Of a stretch of DNA of 64,000 bases, positions 17,740-27,100 are shown piece by piece. This DNA comes from Pseudomaricurvus alkylphenolicus. GTDB taxonomy: Bacteria > Pseudomonadota > Gammaproteobacteria > Pseudomonadales > Cellvibrionaceae. How positions within the stretch are numbered: position 1 is the first letter of the stretch; each line of letters starts with the position of its first letter. A program made the translations under genes and the position numbers. The stretch is from assembly GCF_011683955.1 (NCBI RefSeq), contig NZ_JAAQPI010000011.1, positions 248,001 to 312,000 of the forward strand, given 5' to 3'. The notes under the pieces were generated by a model. It was given only the letters and a program-made list of their open reading frames with translations, was not told where the DNA came from and did no database searches.

Positions 17740-18498
17740 ATGAGTCAGCGAGTGGAAGGTAAGGTTGCCGTTGTAACGGGCGGCAGCCGTGGTGTTGGTC
17801 GGGCAGTGGCCAAACGACTGGTGCAGGAAGGAGCCAGTGTTATTGTCACTGATATTAACGCTGAAGCAGGGGAAACCACTGCGGCTGAAATTGGTGCGCG
17901 TTTTGTTCCCCAGGACGTTGCCAATGAAAAGGACTGGCGGCAGCTGCGGGAGCTGCTGGAAGGTGAATTCGGCAAACTGCACATCCTGATTAACAACGCG
18001 GCCATGCTGCGCAGCGCGAACCCGGTGGAAGAAACCTTGGTGGGTTGGCAGCAAATGATGCGGGTCAACGCCGACAGCGTATTCCTTGGCATCAATACCC
18101 TGTTACCGCTGCTGGCGGCCAGTGGTGGTGGTTCGATTATTAACATGTCTTCTTCGTCTGCACTGATGGGGATGCCCCATTTTTCTGCCTATGGTGCCGC
18201 CAAGGCAGCGGTGCGCGGCATTACCATGAGTACAGCGGTCTACTGCAAGCAAGCCATGAATGGCGTGCGCTGCAACACTGTCCATCCCGACGGCATCAAC
18301 ACGCCTATGATTCAGGATGTCGCCTCTGATCTACCTCCTGCCGATGAACAGTCCGCCATGCGCGCGGTACCTTTTATGTGCGAACCGGAAGATATTGCCA
18401 ATACACTGTTGTTCTTGGCGTCGGACGAGTCCCGTCACATCAATGGCGCTGCGATCTGCGTCGACAATTCCGCAACCATTCATCCGCCCCATATGTAA
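17740..18498 (+). CDS. Short-chain dehydrogenase/reductase
   Basis: A 252-residue classical SDR that interconverts an alcohol and a ketone with NAD(P)H. It shows the nucleotide loop TGGSRGVG (residues 13-20), NNAA near residue 87, the serine in INMSSSS and the catalytic YGAAK. Asp in VIVTDINAEAG at the end of the second strand favours NAD(H). GAGGG lies 7 bases before the ATG at 17740. It follows the OYE gene by 139 bases and precedes the flavoprotein gene by 29 bases, so an SDR-flavoprotein transcript is likely. Confidence 0.92.
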   Translation: MSQRVEGKVAVVTGGSRGVGRAVAKRLVQEGASVIVTDINAEAGETTAAEIGARFVPQDVANEKDWRQLRELLEGEFGKLHILINNAAMLRSANPVEETLVGWQQMMRVNADSVFLGINTLLPLLAASGGGSIINMSSSSALMGMPHFSAYGAAKAAVRGITMSTAVYCKQAMNGVRCNTVHPDGINTPMIQDVASDLPPADEQSAMRAVPFMCEPEDIANTLLFLASDESRHINGAAICVDNSATIHPPHM

Positions 18499-18527
18499 TT
18501 GGGGCCAACTCTGACAAAGGGGAAACC

Positions 18528-20279
18528 ATGGCAGATAACATCAGTGATGTTGTAGTGGTGGGTTCTGGTGCAGGCGCAATGACTGCGGCCATCAAAGCCC
18601 ATGACCAAGGCATGTCCGTTACCATGATCGAAAAGGCAAATGTCTACGGTGGCACCTCCGCAATGTCCGGTGGTGGCATTTGGGTGCCCAATCATGGCAA
18701 AGCGTCAAAGATAGAAGACTCGCCGGAAGATGCCTGGACATACGCCCGTGCGCTGGTGGAAGACTCTGTCAGCGACGTGCGATTGAAAGCCTATTTGGAA
18801 CGCGCCGCTGAAATGGTACGTTACATGGAAGAGCACACACAGCTCGAAGTGGTGCCCCAGGACATTTATCCCGATTACTATCCTGATTTGCCAGGGGCCA
18901 AAACAGGAGGTCGAACTCTGGACCCCAGTCCATTTTCCGGCAAAGCACTTGGTGATGAATTCAAGCGAATGCGCCAGCAGCATCCTCAGACGCTGGCTTT
19001 AGGTCGCTACGCTATCACTATGGCTGAAGGTCGGCGGATTTTCAGTAAAGAGCCAGGCAGTATGATGGTCATGCTAAAGTTGATGGCCAATTACTGGACG
19101 AATATTGGCGCGCGATTAAAAGGCAAAAGAGACTCTCGCCTGGCGCTGGGCAATGCCCTTATTGGTCGTCTGAGGCGCTCCATGATGGATCGCAATATTC
19201 CTCTCTTGCTCAATACGGCATTGGTTGATCTGATTCTGGATGGTGAGCGCGTCGTAGGTGTAAAGATAAGACGGGACGCAGAATCTGGCGCGGACGAACC
19301 TCAGGAGCTCTATGCTCGCCAGGGCATTATTCTCGGGGCGGGCGGGTTTGAACACAGTCAGGAGATGCGTGAGAAATACTTGCCTCAGCCCACGAGCAGT
19401 CATTGGAGTGCAGGTAACCCCTGCAATACCGGTGACGCAATTCAAGCTGGTCTCAAGTTGGGGGCTCAGACTTCTCTGATGGAGCACGCCTGGTGGGGGC
19501 CGGCGGTCAGGGTAAATACAGAAGCGGTTGCGCGTGTTCTTTTTGCTGAGAAATCGTTACCGGGTTTGATTTTCGTCAACAGTCGGGGCGAGCGCTATGC
19601 AAATGAGGCGGCGCCGTATCAGGATTACGGCCCTAACTGCTACCGGGCTCATGGCGGTGAAATCAGCTCGATTCCGGCCTACGCTATTTTTGATGCAAAC
19701 TACCGCCGCAAATATATGCTGGGCCCCATGATGCCGGCGGCGATTACTCCGGATGCCCTATTGCCGAAATCCCTCAAACAAGGTTTCTATCATCGAGCGG
19801 ATACCCTTGCAGAACTGGCGCACAAGATTAATCTGCCGGCAGACAAACTGACTGCTACCGTCGAAAGGTTTAATGGTTTTGCCCGCAATGGCGAGGATAG
19901 GGATTTTCAGCGTGGTGGTAATCTGCACGACAAATATTACGGCGATAAAACCTGCGATCCCAATCCGTGTCTGGCTCCCTTGGAGAAAGGGCCTTTTTAT
20001 GCAGTACGTGTTTATCCCGGTGACCTGGGTACCAAAGGTGGCCTTCTTACGGATCAGCATGCGCGGGTTCTGGATCAGAAAGGTGACGTTATCAAAGGTC
20101 TTTATGCCATTGGCAACACTTCCAGCTCTGTGGTCGGCAGTACCTATCCGGGTGCCGGTACGACCTTAGGGCCTGCCATGACGTTTGGTTATCTGGCGGC
20201 TTGTCATCTTGGCAGCGAGTTTCGTGGTGAGGCAAGCGCAGGCGACACGACCCTTGCCACCGAACTTATGGATTGTTGA
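18528..20279 (+). CDS. FAD-dependent 3-ketosteroid dehydrogenase-like flavoprotein
   Basis: A 583-residue FAD_binding_2 enzyme. The dinucleotide fold is VVVVGSGAGAMTAAIKA at residues 7-23, with the acidic end EKANVYGGTSAMSGGG. Near the C-terminus YPGAGTTLGPAMTFGYLAA is the FAD-binding block of 3-ketosteroid-delta1-dehydrogenases and related enzymes. The length is close to KstD. It would introduce or remove a ring double bond in a ketone substrate; steroid specificity is inference. AAGGGGAAACC precedes the ATG at 18528, which rules out the longer frame overlapping the SDR gene. It ends 9 bases before the convergent tetR gene. Confidence 0.88.
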   Translation: MADNISDVVVVGSGAGAMTAAIKAHDQGMSVTMIEKANVYGGTSAMSGGGIWVPNHGKASKIEDSPEDAWTYARALVEDSVSDVRLKAYLERAAEMVRYMEEHTQLEVVPQDIYPDYYPDLPGAKTGGRTLDPSPFSGKALGDEFKRMRQQHPQTLALGRYAITMAEGRRIFSKEPGSMMVMLKLMANYWTNIGARLKGKRDSRLALGNALIGRLRRSMMDRNIPLLLNTALVDLILDGERVVGVKIRRDAESGADEPQELYARQGIILGAGGFEHSQEMREKYLPQPTSSHWSAGNPCNTGDAIQAGLKLGAQTSLMEHAWWGPAVRVNTEAVARVLFAEKSLPGLIFVNSRGERYANEAAPYQDYGPNCYRAHGGEISSIPAYAIFDANYRRKYMLGPMMPAAITPDALLPKSLKQGFYHRADTLAELAHKINLPADKLTATVERFNGFARNGEDRDFQRGGNLHDKYYGDKTCDPNPCLAPLEKGPFYAVRVYPGDLGTKGGLLTDQHARVLDQKGDVIKGLYAIGNTSSSVVGSTYPGAGTTLGPAMTFGYLAACHLGSEFRGEASAGDTTLATELMDC

Positions 20280-20292
20280 TACACTACACTAG
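20278..20292. repeat. 15-base repeat, copy 2
   Basis: GATACACTACACTAG, the exact reverse complement of the copy at 15359-15373. It sits across the junction between the stop of the flavoprotein gene and the stop of the convergent tetR gene, an odd place for an operator. Confidence 0.55.
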
Positions 20293-20894
20293 TTATCACT
20301 TTGACTGGTGAGCTGGGTCATTAACCCGGTAACCAGCTCATCGGCTTGTCGACGTGCGTTGTGGGGCTGTTTGGCGGTGGCAATCATCATGCCGGCCTCG
20401 CTAAGGGCGGCTGTCAGCATTCGAGCCGCCAGTTGAGCCTTAAACGGTGGCATCTTACCAAAGTAGCTTTGCAGAGATTTCTGCGCACTCTTCGCAACGG
20501 CACTGTTGTTCCAGTGCTCACGACCAAGGATATTGGGACCATCGATCAGTACGATTTGGCAAAACGCCGGATCTTTACACAGATCGAGAAACGCCCGCCA
20601 GCGCCGCAGCATCGGGTGGAGGCTGGAATCCGGGCCGGTTTCTCTATAGGTCGCCAGGATTCTTGCTTCCATGACTTCTACCACGGCTCGAAACAGGGTC
20701 TGTTTATTGTCAAAATAATGGTAAATCGGTCGGATGGTGACACCGCAATCGCGGGCAATATCTTCCAATGCAGTTTGCTGGTAGCCGTGCTTGCCAAACA
20801 GGCGAACGGCACTGTCCAGCACTGCGGATTGGGTTTCTGCCCGGCGTTGTGCCTGTGTACGGCGAGTCGTGGAGGGTTTCGATGGTTGGGCCAT
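20289..20894 (-). CDS. TetR family transcriptional regulator
   Basis: A 201-residue regulator. The N-terminal helix-turn-helix is clear: AVRLFGKHGYQQTALEDIA followed by GVTIRPIYHYFDNKQTLF. The C-terminal ligand domain is not assignable to a substrate. It converges on the OYE-SDR-flavoprotein genes and is the natural candidate to repress them. An inverted repeat 45-59 bases upstream of its start suggests that it controls itself. Confidence 0.92.
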   Translation of the reverse strand: MAQPSKPSTTRRTQAQRRAETQSAVLDSAVRLFGKHGYQQTALEDIARDCGVTIRPIYHYFDNKQTLFRAVVEVMEARILATYRETGPDSSLHPMLRRWRAFLDLCKDPAFCQIVLIDGPNILGREHWNNSAVAKSAQKSLQSYFGKMPPFKAQLAARMLTAALSEAGMMIATAKQPHNARRQADELVTGLMTQLTSQSDN

Positions 20895-20938
20895 AAGTGC
20901 TCACTGTGTCAACTTGTGTAGGGTCAATACATAACCCG

Positions 20939-20953
20939 TGTAACACAATTACA
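20939..20953. promoter_or_regulatory. Candidate TetR operator
   Basis: TGTAACACAATTACA has perfect 5-base arms and a 5-base centre, just upstream of the tetR start and between tetR and the luxR-type gene. The GTGTAAC half-site recurs before the OYE gene. Confidence 0.45.
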
Positions 20954-20988
20954 TATTTTCTCTGTGCACGCCAGCGAACCAAAGGGAG

Positions 20989-22146
20989 CTAGCTGGTAGA
21001 GGCCAGGCTGGTGAGTACGAGAGATACCAACATGGATTGCTGGGTGACGCCGGTTTTGGCGAAAATGGAGCGCAGGTGAGCCCGAACGGTGTTCTTTTTG
21101 ATATCGAGTTCTTCGGCAACGTCGTCCATGGTGTTGCCTTCCGAGAGCAGAATAGCGATGGTGGCTTCTGACAGGGTCAGTTGGTAGAGGTTCATCAGCA
21201 GTCTTACCGAGATCTCCAGATTTTTTTCCGGGTCTTGCAGAAAGATCATGAGCTGCGGTGCGGATTCGGATTCACTGTGCCGATCCGACGGCATGGGTTT
21301 GACCATCAGCTGATAGTCCAGTAAGCCGGAGGTGCGGGGGACGGACAGTGCATTGATGGGGGCGCGTTGACGGTTGCGTTTGGCATTCAGGGCGTCTTGG
21401 ATAAAACCCTTGAGTTTGTCGTTGAGTGCTGGGCTGTTGGTTAACAGTTGGTTGTTGGTACGGCTGAGGGCGTCGCCGTTGGCGATGTATTGTTCGGCGG
21501 TGGTGTTGAGTTGCAGTATTTCACCGTTTTTGTCCAGGGTGATGATGCCAATGGAGCGCTTGGAAATAAACTGGGCATAGACCTGTCGCTCGGAGGCCAG
21601 TTGCTGTTGTTCCAGGCAGAAGGCAACGGCATTGGTGAGATGGGGTCGCAGCAATTCCAGAAAGGCTTTTTCTTGTGCTTGGAACTGTCCCTGTTTCTGC
21701 GTTCGGGTGAAGCGAATGGAGACCCGGCTGCCATTGCTGCTGATCCAATCCCATCCGGTGATATAGTCAATTTCCAAGGGTTTTAGGAACATTCGATAGT
21801 AGTCGTTTTGCTCCAATTCGCTGCGGGGTATTATGTCGTCCAGGGTCATAATACGATCTATAGGCAAGTTGATGAGGGGGTCCTGGGCAAAGAATTCTCC
21901 GCTGTATTCGTTTTCGGTGTTGTCCAGTACGTTGAGGCTTTCGCCTCCGCTGGTAAACATCAGGCCCGGGTCTGTGGGTGTTGGTTGGCGCAGGATCAAT
22001 GTGGAGTACTGGAGGTTGAGAAGGTCTTTGATTTCCGCCAGAAACCCCTGCCAGGGGGCACTGTCCCGAGCGCCGCGATAGAGACAGTCCAGCAGTCGAC
22101 TGAAGGTTTCCAGGCTGATGATTTGGGTGTTAGCGTTCTCGGGCAT
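20989..22146 (-). CDS. LuxR family transcriptional regulator with PAS-like sensor region
   Basis: A 385-residue regulator. The last 65 residues form a LuxR/GerE helix-turn-helix (LTLSEATIAILLSEGNTMDD, then ELDIKKNTVRAHLRSIFAKTG). The long N-terminal part includes a PAS-like segment around residue 200 (IGIITLDKNGEILQLNTTAE). There is no receiver domain with a phosphorylated Asp and no AHL-binding signature, so it probably senses a small ligand. Similar proteins lie beside steroid or aromatic catabolic genes in proteobacteria. It reads in the same direction as tetR, 95 bases upstream of it. Confidence 0.85.
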   Translation of the reverse strand: MPENANTQIISLETFSRLLDCLYRGARDSAPWQGFLAEIKDLLNLQYSTLILRQPTPTDPGLMFTSGGESLNVLDNTENEYSGEFFAQDPLINLPIDRIMTLDDIIPRSELEQNDYYRMFLKPLEIDYITGWDWISSNGSRVSIRFTRTQKQGQFQAQEKAFLELLRPHLTNAVAFCLEQQQLASERQVYAQFISKRSIGIITLDKNGEILQLNTTAEQYIANGDALSRTNNQLLTNSPALNDKLKGFIQDALNAKRNRQRAPINALSVPRTSGLLDYQLMVKPMPSDRHSESESAPQLMIFLQDPEKNLEISVRLLMNLYQLTLSEATIAILLSEGNTMDDVAEELDIKKNTVRAHLRSIFAKTGVTQQSMLVSLVLTSLASTS

Positions 22147-22180
22147 AGGCTGTTCTCTGCCGCAGGCGGTTACTGTTATC

Positions 22181-22195
22181 GGTACACTACACTGG
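22181..22195. repeat. 15-base repeat, copy 3 (13/15 match)
   Basis: GGTACACTACACTGG, 35-49 bases upstream of the luxR-type start, a position fit for an operator or promoter element. The two mismatches to copy 2 are both A-to-G. Confidence 0.45.
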
Positions 22196-22346
22196 AGTTC
22201 AGTATTGGTTGTAATACTATGCGTGCATGGGTGAGCTGACCAGTGACATTAACAATTATTATCAGGACCTGATGTGAGGCTCTTTGGGGTTATAGGGAAG
22301 GAGTTTAGAGAGTCCGGACGCGGTTCAAAGCCAAGGGAGGACAGGT

Positions 22347-22381
22347 TATAATTCACGCCGATTCAGCAATTGGCGCGCCAA
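22347..22381 (+). promoter_or_regulatory. Promoter -10 and palindromic operator before the PAS-GGDEF gene
   Basis: TATAAT (22347-22352) is a perfect -10; the -35 is poor. Eighteen bases on, TTGGCGCGCCAA (22370-22381) is a perfect 12-base palindrome, placed where a bound repressor would block transcription. The rest of 22147-22346 shows only the 15-base repeat. Confidence 0.45.
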
Positions 22382-22472
22382 AGGTCCTATTTTAGGGGAG
22401 GGAGTGGCCCTTCGGCGGGTAATGCGTGAAGACAACAGATTCAAGGTAACAGGTTTAACAAGAAGAACAACC

Positions 22473-23363
22473 ATGACCGAGATAACTGCGAAGGGACTGC
22501 AAAACCTTGTGTCCATATGTCCGGACCCTGTGATAGGGGTGTCCCGTGACGGCACGATTAATCATTTTAACGGTTCGGCGTCCCGACTATTGGGCTACCC
22601 TCACGATAAGGTGGTGGGGCTGGTCAATATCGCCAGCCTCTACGGCAGCCGCGAAACTGGGCGCGCTATCAAACGCGCGATTCATGGCGAAGACTGGGGA
22701 GGTCGCGGCAAGGTCGAAGGATACGAAACCTGCCTGATGACGTCGGACGGACGCCAGCTGCCTATCAGGCTTTCTGCAACACTGTTACTGGATAATGACG
22801 AGGAAATTGGCAGCATTGGTTTCTTTCATGATATGAGTGCCGCCAAAGCCATGGAGTCTCGCTTGCGTCAGTTGAGCATTACTGACGATCTCAGTGGTCT
22901 CTATAACGTACGTCATTTTAACATCACTCTGGAAGACGAACTCATACGCAGTCGCCGCTACGGCCGACCGCTCAGCCTGATGTGCCTTGATATGGACAAC
23001 TTTAAGCAGGTCAATGATCTGATGGGGCACCAGGAAGGCGACAAGGTTATCAGCGCAACCGCATCGACCCTGCGCAATGCACTGCGCAGTGCGGATCTGG
23101 CCTTCCGTTATGGTGGTGATGAATTTATGGTCTTGCTGCCCGAAACTCAGATGGGTGAAGCGGTTGCCTTGGGTGAGCGCATCCGACGGGCAACTTGTAA
23201 ATGCATCACCGGTACAGACAGCTTGTGTGTGGATTTGAGTGTGAGCATTGGCGTGGCGGAGTACGATATGCAGGAAGACGCCGATGCCTTGATGCGACGC
23301 GCTGATCAGGCCATGTACAGCGCTAAACGCTGCGGAGGCAACGCATTGCATTGCAGCCATTAA
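22473..23363 (+). CDS. PAS-GGDEF diguanylate cyclase
   Basis: A 296-residue protein. An N-terminal PAS domain (about 8-125, with VIGVSRDGTINHFNGSASRL) leads to a GGDEF domain (DDLSGLYNVRHFN). The active site is YGGDEF and an intact inhibitory RxxD site (RSAD) stands five residues before it, so it should make c-di-GMP with product inhibition. The start is taken as the ATG at 22473. A GTG at 22404 has a better ribosome site (AGGGG) and would add 23 residues unlike the family, so the choice is open. It overlaps the DnaJ-like gene tail to tail by 4 bases. Confidence 0.9.
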   Translation: MTEITAKGLQNLVSICPDPVIGVSRDGTINHFNGSASRLLGYPHDKVVGLVNIASLYGSRETGRAIKRAIHGEDWGGRGKVEGYETCLMTSDGRQLPIRLSATLLLDNDEEIGSIGFFHDMSAAKAMESRLRQLSITDDLSGLYNVRHFNITLEDELIRSRRYGRPLSLMCLDMDNFKQVNDLMGHQEGDKVISATASTLRNALRSADLAFRYGGDEFMVLLPETQMGEAVALGERIRRATCKCITGTDSLCVDLSVSIGVAEYDMQEDADALMRRADQAMYSAKRCGGNALHCSH

Positions 23364-23767
23364 TTGGTGTCCGGGCGTGTCCGGGGTGTAAAACTGGCTC
23401 TTAAGCGCTGGTTGTAAACACCGACTCCCGTGCGAATATCAAATTGTGCCTGGCGGCAGCGCCCCTTCGCAACCGCACGGAAGTACCGCTGGTTTACTTC
23501 GAGCACCTCACATTCTGTTGCGTTTACAAATATATGATCCCCGGGTTGCAGGTGACTGAAATCTGAAGAGGCTTCGGTATTTCCGGGTCGAGTCCTGGAA
23601 TCCAGTGATATTTCCATCCGCAATTGTTGCAGGCGTTTCTCGTATTCCTGGTTGATATTCTGCATGGAGAGGAGGTCGCCGCCGCGATCGGGATGATGAA
23701 GAGCCGCCAGACGACGGTAATGATGCTTTAACTCCCGCAATGATTGTGCGGACGCCATATCGGCCAT
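23360..23767 (-). CDS. J-domain protein
   Basis: A 135-residue protein with an N-terminal J domain. The diagnostic HPD tripeptide is in LAALHHPDRGGD near residue 26. The J domain would stimulate a DnaK-type ATPase. The usual first helix is short or missing, and no Gly/Phe region or zinc centre follows. The C-terminal 75 residues form a beta-rich segment (HLQPGDHIFVNATECEVLEV) that I do not recognise. It is therefore a J-domain adaptor, not DnaJ. Confidence 0.85.
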   Translation of the reverse strand: MADMASAQSLRELKHHYRRLAALHHPDRGGDLLSMQNINQEYEKRLQQLRMEISLDSRTRPGNTEASSDFSHLQPGDHIFVNATECEVLEVNQRYFRAVAKGRCRQAQFDIRTGVGVYNQRLRASFTPRTRPDTN

Positions 23768-24196
23768 AGGTTTCTGCTCCCCCCGGTTGCAGAAAGCGGC
23801 AGCGCATTGCCGCTCAAGTGTTCAGTTCCAGGCTTTCTAAGCCAATCTGTGTTCTATTGGCTTGTTTGTTTGCCTGATTTTGCTTCTGTCCAGTAAGAGA
23901 GCAGGAACTGTGCCATCGACCCAACAACGAGCCTATTGTTAGGGGGATCGACGGGCATTGTCAACGCTTACTAACCTTTAGCGAAGCTGAAGGGATGATT
24001 TGCGTGCCACTGCAGAATAACGATGTTTCCCGGCGGGGTTGGGGCGACATTGCGTGATTGCTGTTAGCATCGCAGGTAGACTGGCTTGCCAGTGGTGGCA
24101 TTTTATCTACAGTTAATGGAAAGATCCGCGGCAATCAGACAGCAGTCGGCGTGAAATAGAACAAGTGTAAAATTCTCTGACGGCAAGGATAAAAAC
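23768..24196. other. Intergenic region before the exoprotein operon
   Basis: About 430 bases between the divergent J-domain and tpsA genes. It contains a perfect stem with 8-base arms (AAGCCAAT/ATTGGCTT, 23839-23863) followed on the plus strand by GTTTGTTT, a weak terminator-like element. No promoter of the exoprotein operon could be assigned with confidence. Confidence 0.4.
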
Positions 24197-27100
24197 ATGG
24201 AGAGCGGTTGGGAACAGTGGCGGATCGCACCGCTAAAAAGCCTGGTGTTACCCGCAGGCCTGACGTTGATAGCGGTGTTGGAGGGTACACCAGCACTCGC
24301 CAATCCCTCCGGTGCAGAGGTCATTCACGGCAGTGCCACCTTCGAACATGCAGGTTCAGTATTGAGTGTAACCAATACCGATGGTGCCATTATTGAGTGG
24401 CAGAGTTTTAATATCGGTACTGATGAATCCACCCGTTTTAACCAGCCTTCCTCCTCCAGCCGTGTTCTCAACCGTGTTCTGGGCAGTGACCCCACCAGTA
24501 TCCTCGGCAATCTGACCTCCAACGGCAAAGTATTTTTAATCAATCCCAGCGGTATTCTGGTGGGTGAAGGGGCGAGAATCGATGTTGGGTCCCTGGTGGC
24601 CTCGACCCTCGATATCAGCAACGAAGATTTCCTGTCCCGGAACTACCAATTTGATGCCGGCCAACAAACTGGCAGTGTCATTAACGATGGCGTGATCATC
24701 AGTGGTGAAGGCGGCAGTATCTATCTGTTGGCCAACGATGTGACCAATTCCGGCATTATTGCCTCACCGGAGGGTGAGCTGCTGCTGGCGGCGGGCCACA
24801 GCATCAAGATCGGTAATACGACAACACCCGGCGTCAGTGCAGAAATTACGGCTCCGGCCGGCACCGTATTGAACCTCGGAGAGCTATTGGCTCAACAGGG
24901 GGCTATCAGCGCGGTGGCCGGGCAACTGGATAATCAAGGAGTGATTAACGCCGATGGACTGGTCAGCGACGGTGGCAAAGTCTATCTGCGGGCAAGCGAA
25001 AGCATGCAGCTGGCAGGTGCCATCAGTGCTGACGGGATACGTGGCGGGCAGATTGACGCCACGGCGCCTGACATGACGTTGGCTGAGGGCTCCATCACGG
25101 CGGACGGTGCCCAAGGGGGAGGACGGATTCGCCTTGGCGGGGAATACCAGGGCGGCAAACATCTTGAGGTAGATGAGCTGCCCAATGCCCAGCAGCTGCT
25201 GATGGAAGAGGGCAGTTTTGTCAGTGCGCGGGGTATGGATTCGCAAAGCAATGGTGGCCAGGTGGTGGTGTGGGCAGATCAGCAGACACTGGCAGCCGGT
25301 ACCATCGAAGCGACCGGGGGTGAACTGGGCACCGGTGGAAAAATCGAGGTGTCCGGTGCCGAGCAGCTCGTGTTTCGTGGCGAGGTTCGCGCTGGGCGCG
25401 GAGGTGAAGTCCTGTTTGATCCAAAGGATATCGTCATTGAGTTTGGTTCGCCCTTCGGCGCCGGTACTCACTTCTTTACCGATGATCCGGGATCAACCCA
25501 TACACTCGATCCCAATGATGTGACGGTCATTCTGGATGCCGGTACCGATTTGATCCTTCAGGCCAATAACGATATCAAGGTAGAAGATGTGATCAACGCC
25601 GATGCCAGTGGCGCAGGTGGGAAACTTACGTTACAGGCAGGGCGGAGTGTCTTTATTAATGCCAATATTGATACCGATGGTGGAGGATTGGCCATCGGCG
25701 CCAACGAACCTTTGGCGGCGGGTGTCCAGGACGCTCACCGGGATCCTGGCCTCGCTATGATCACAATGGCCGCCAGTACCAGCATCAGCACTGTGGGTAG
25801 TGGTAGCGGCGATATTGATATCAAGATTCATGATGGTGCCGGTTTAACAAACTCTGGCGCAGGAGCCATCACGCTGGAGCAAATCACGGGCGGTCAAATC
25901 GTTGTCCAAAACAAAGGGGCGGATGGTGATATTGCTCTTAACAATAAGCTAAACGCCACCGGGGACATTATTATTGATGCCGGTGCGGGCGACTTTTTTA
26001 ACAACGATGGCGGCGGCGTTTTCAATCTTACAGGCCGCTGGCTGGTGTACTCAACGGATCCGGCACTGAATACCCTGGGTGGTCTGGACCCCGGTTTTAA
26101 ACAGTACAATGCCACCAGCGCCTCTACGTTGGCATCAACTGGAGACGGCCTGATCTACAGTATTGCCCCTATGATCACCCCCCAGCTTACCGGCACGGTC
26201 AACAAAACCTATGACGGCAATACCAGCATCACTCTTGCGGCCGGCAATATAACCTTCACCGGGGCAATCGATGGCGATGATGTCGGCCTGAATGCGCCTA
26301 CGGGGTCAAGTTTTGCGGCCAAGAATGTGGGCACGACATTGGTCAACGCCACGGGATTTTCACTGTCAGGCGCCTCTTACGAAATTCCGGATGGGCCCAC
26401 TATTCCCGTGTTCGGTTACCAGCTGTCGACGACAAATGCCTCGGGAAATATCGGCAGCATTTCACGCAGATCATTGACTCCAAATGCCACTGGCGTGGAC
26501 AAAACCTACGACGGCGGAACAGCAGCGTCGGTAAACTTCACCGACAACCGAATTGCCGGTGACTCCCTTAGCTTTAGCCATGTTTCCGTCTTTACCGATG
26601 CAAATGTTGGCAAAAACATACCGGTAAATGTCCTGTCAATCTCGCTAGGGGGTACTGATGGCGGAAACTACACGTTAACCAAGACGACCGATACGACATC
26701 TGCGGACATTCTGGCTGCAGTGGTGAGTCCCGTCAGTTTGGTCGCCAGTGACAAAATCTATGACAGCACTACGGCCGTATCGCTTACGGCGGCATCGCTG
26801 GCGGGCGTTGTGAGTGGAGACAGTGTGTCCCTTAATCTTGACGGTAACTTCTTGACTGCCGACGCCGGAACCAACAAGAGTGTTGCCACTAACTTGTCTC
26901 TGTCGGGTGCAGATTCCAGCAACTATGTATTGTCAAATAGTTCTCCTACGTTATTTGCCGATATTACCCCTGCAACATTGAGCCTAAGCAGCGTCCTTGC
27001 CAATGATAAGGTTTATGATGGCGATGCCGATGCGACACTGACACTCGGTTCCTTGCAGGGCGTATTGGCTGGAGACGCGGTCACAGCCTCGGGGGCAGGC

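Noticed and set aside
24325-25471. Minus-strand frames inside the exoprotein gene
   Set aside because: Shadows of a strongly conserved secretion domain on the plus strand; no ribosome sites or domains.
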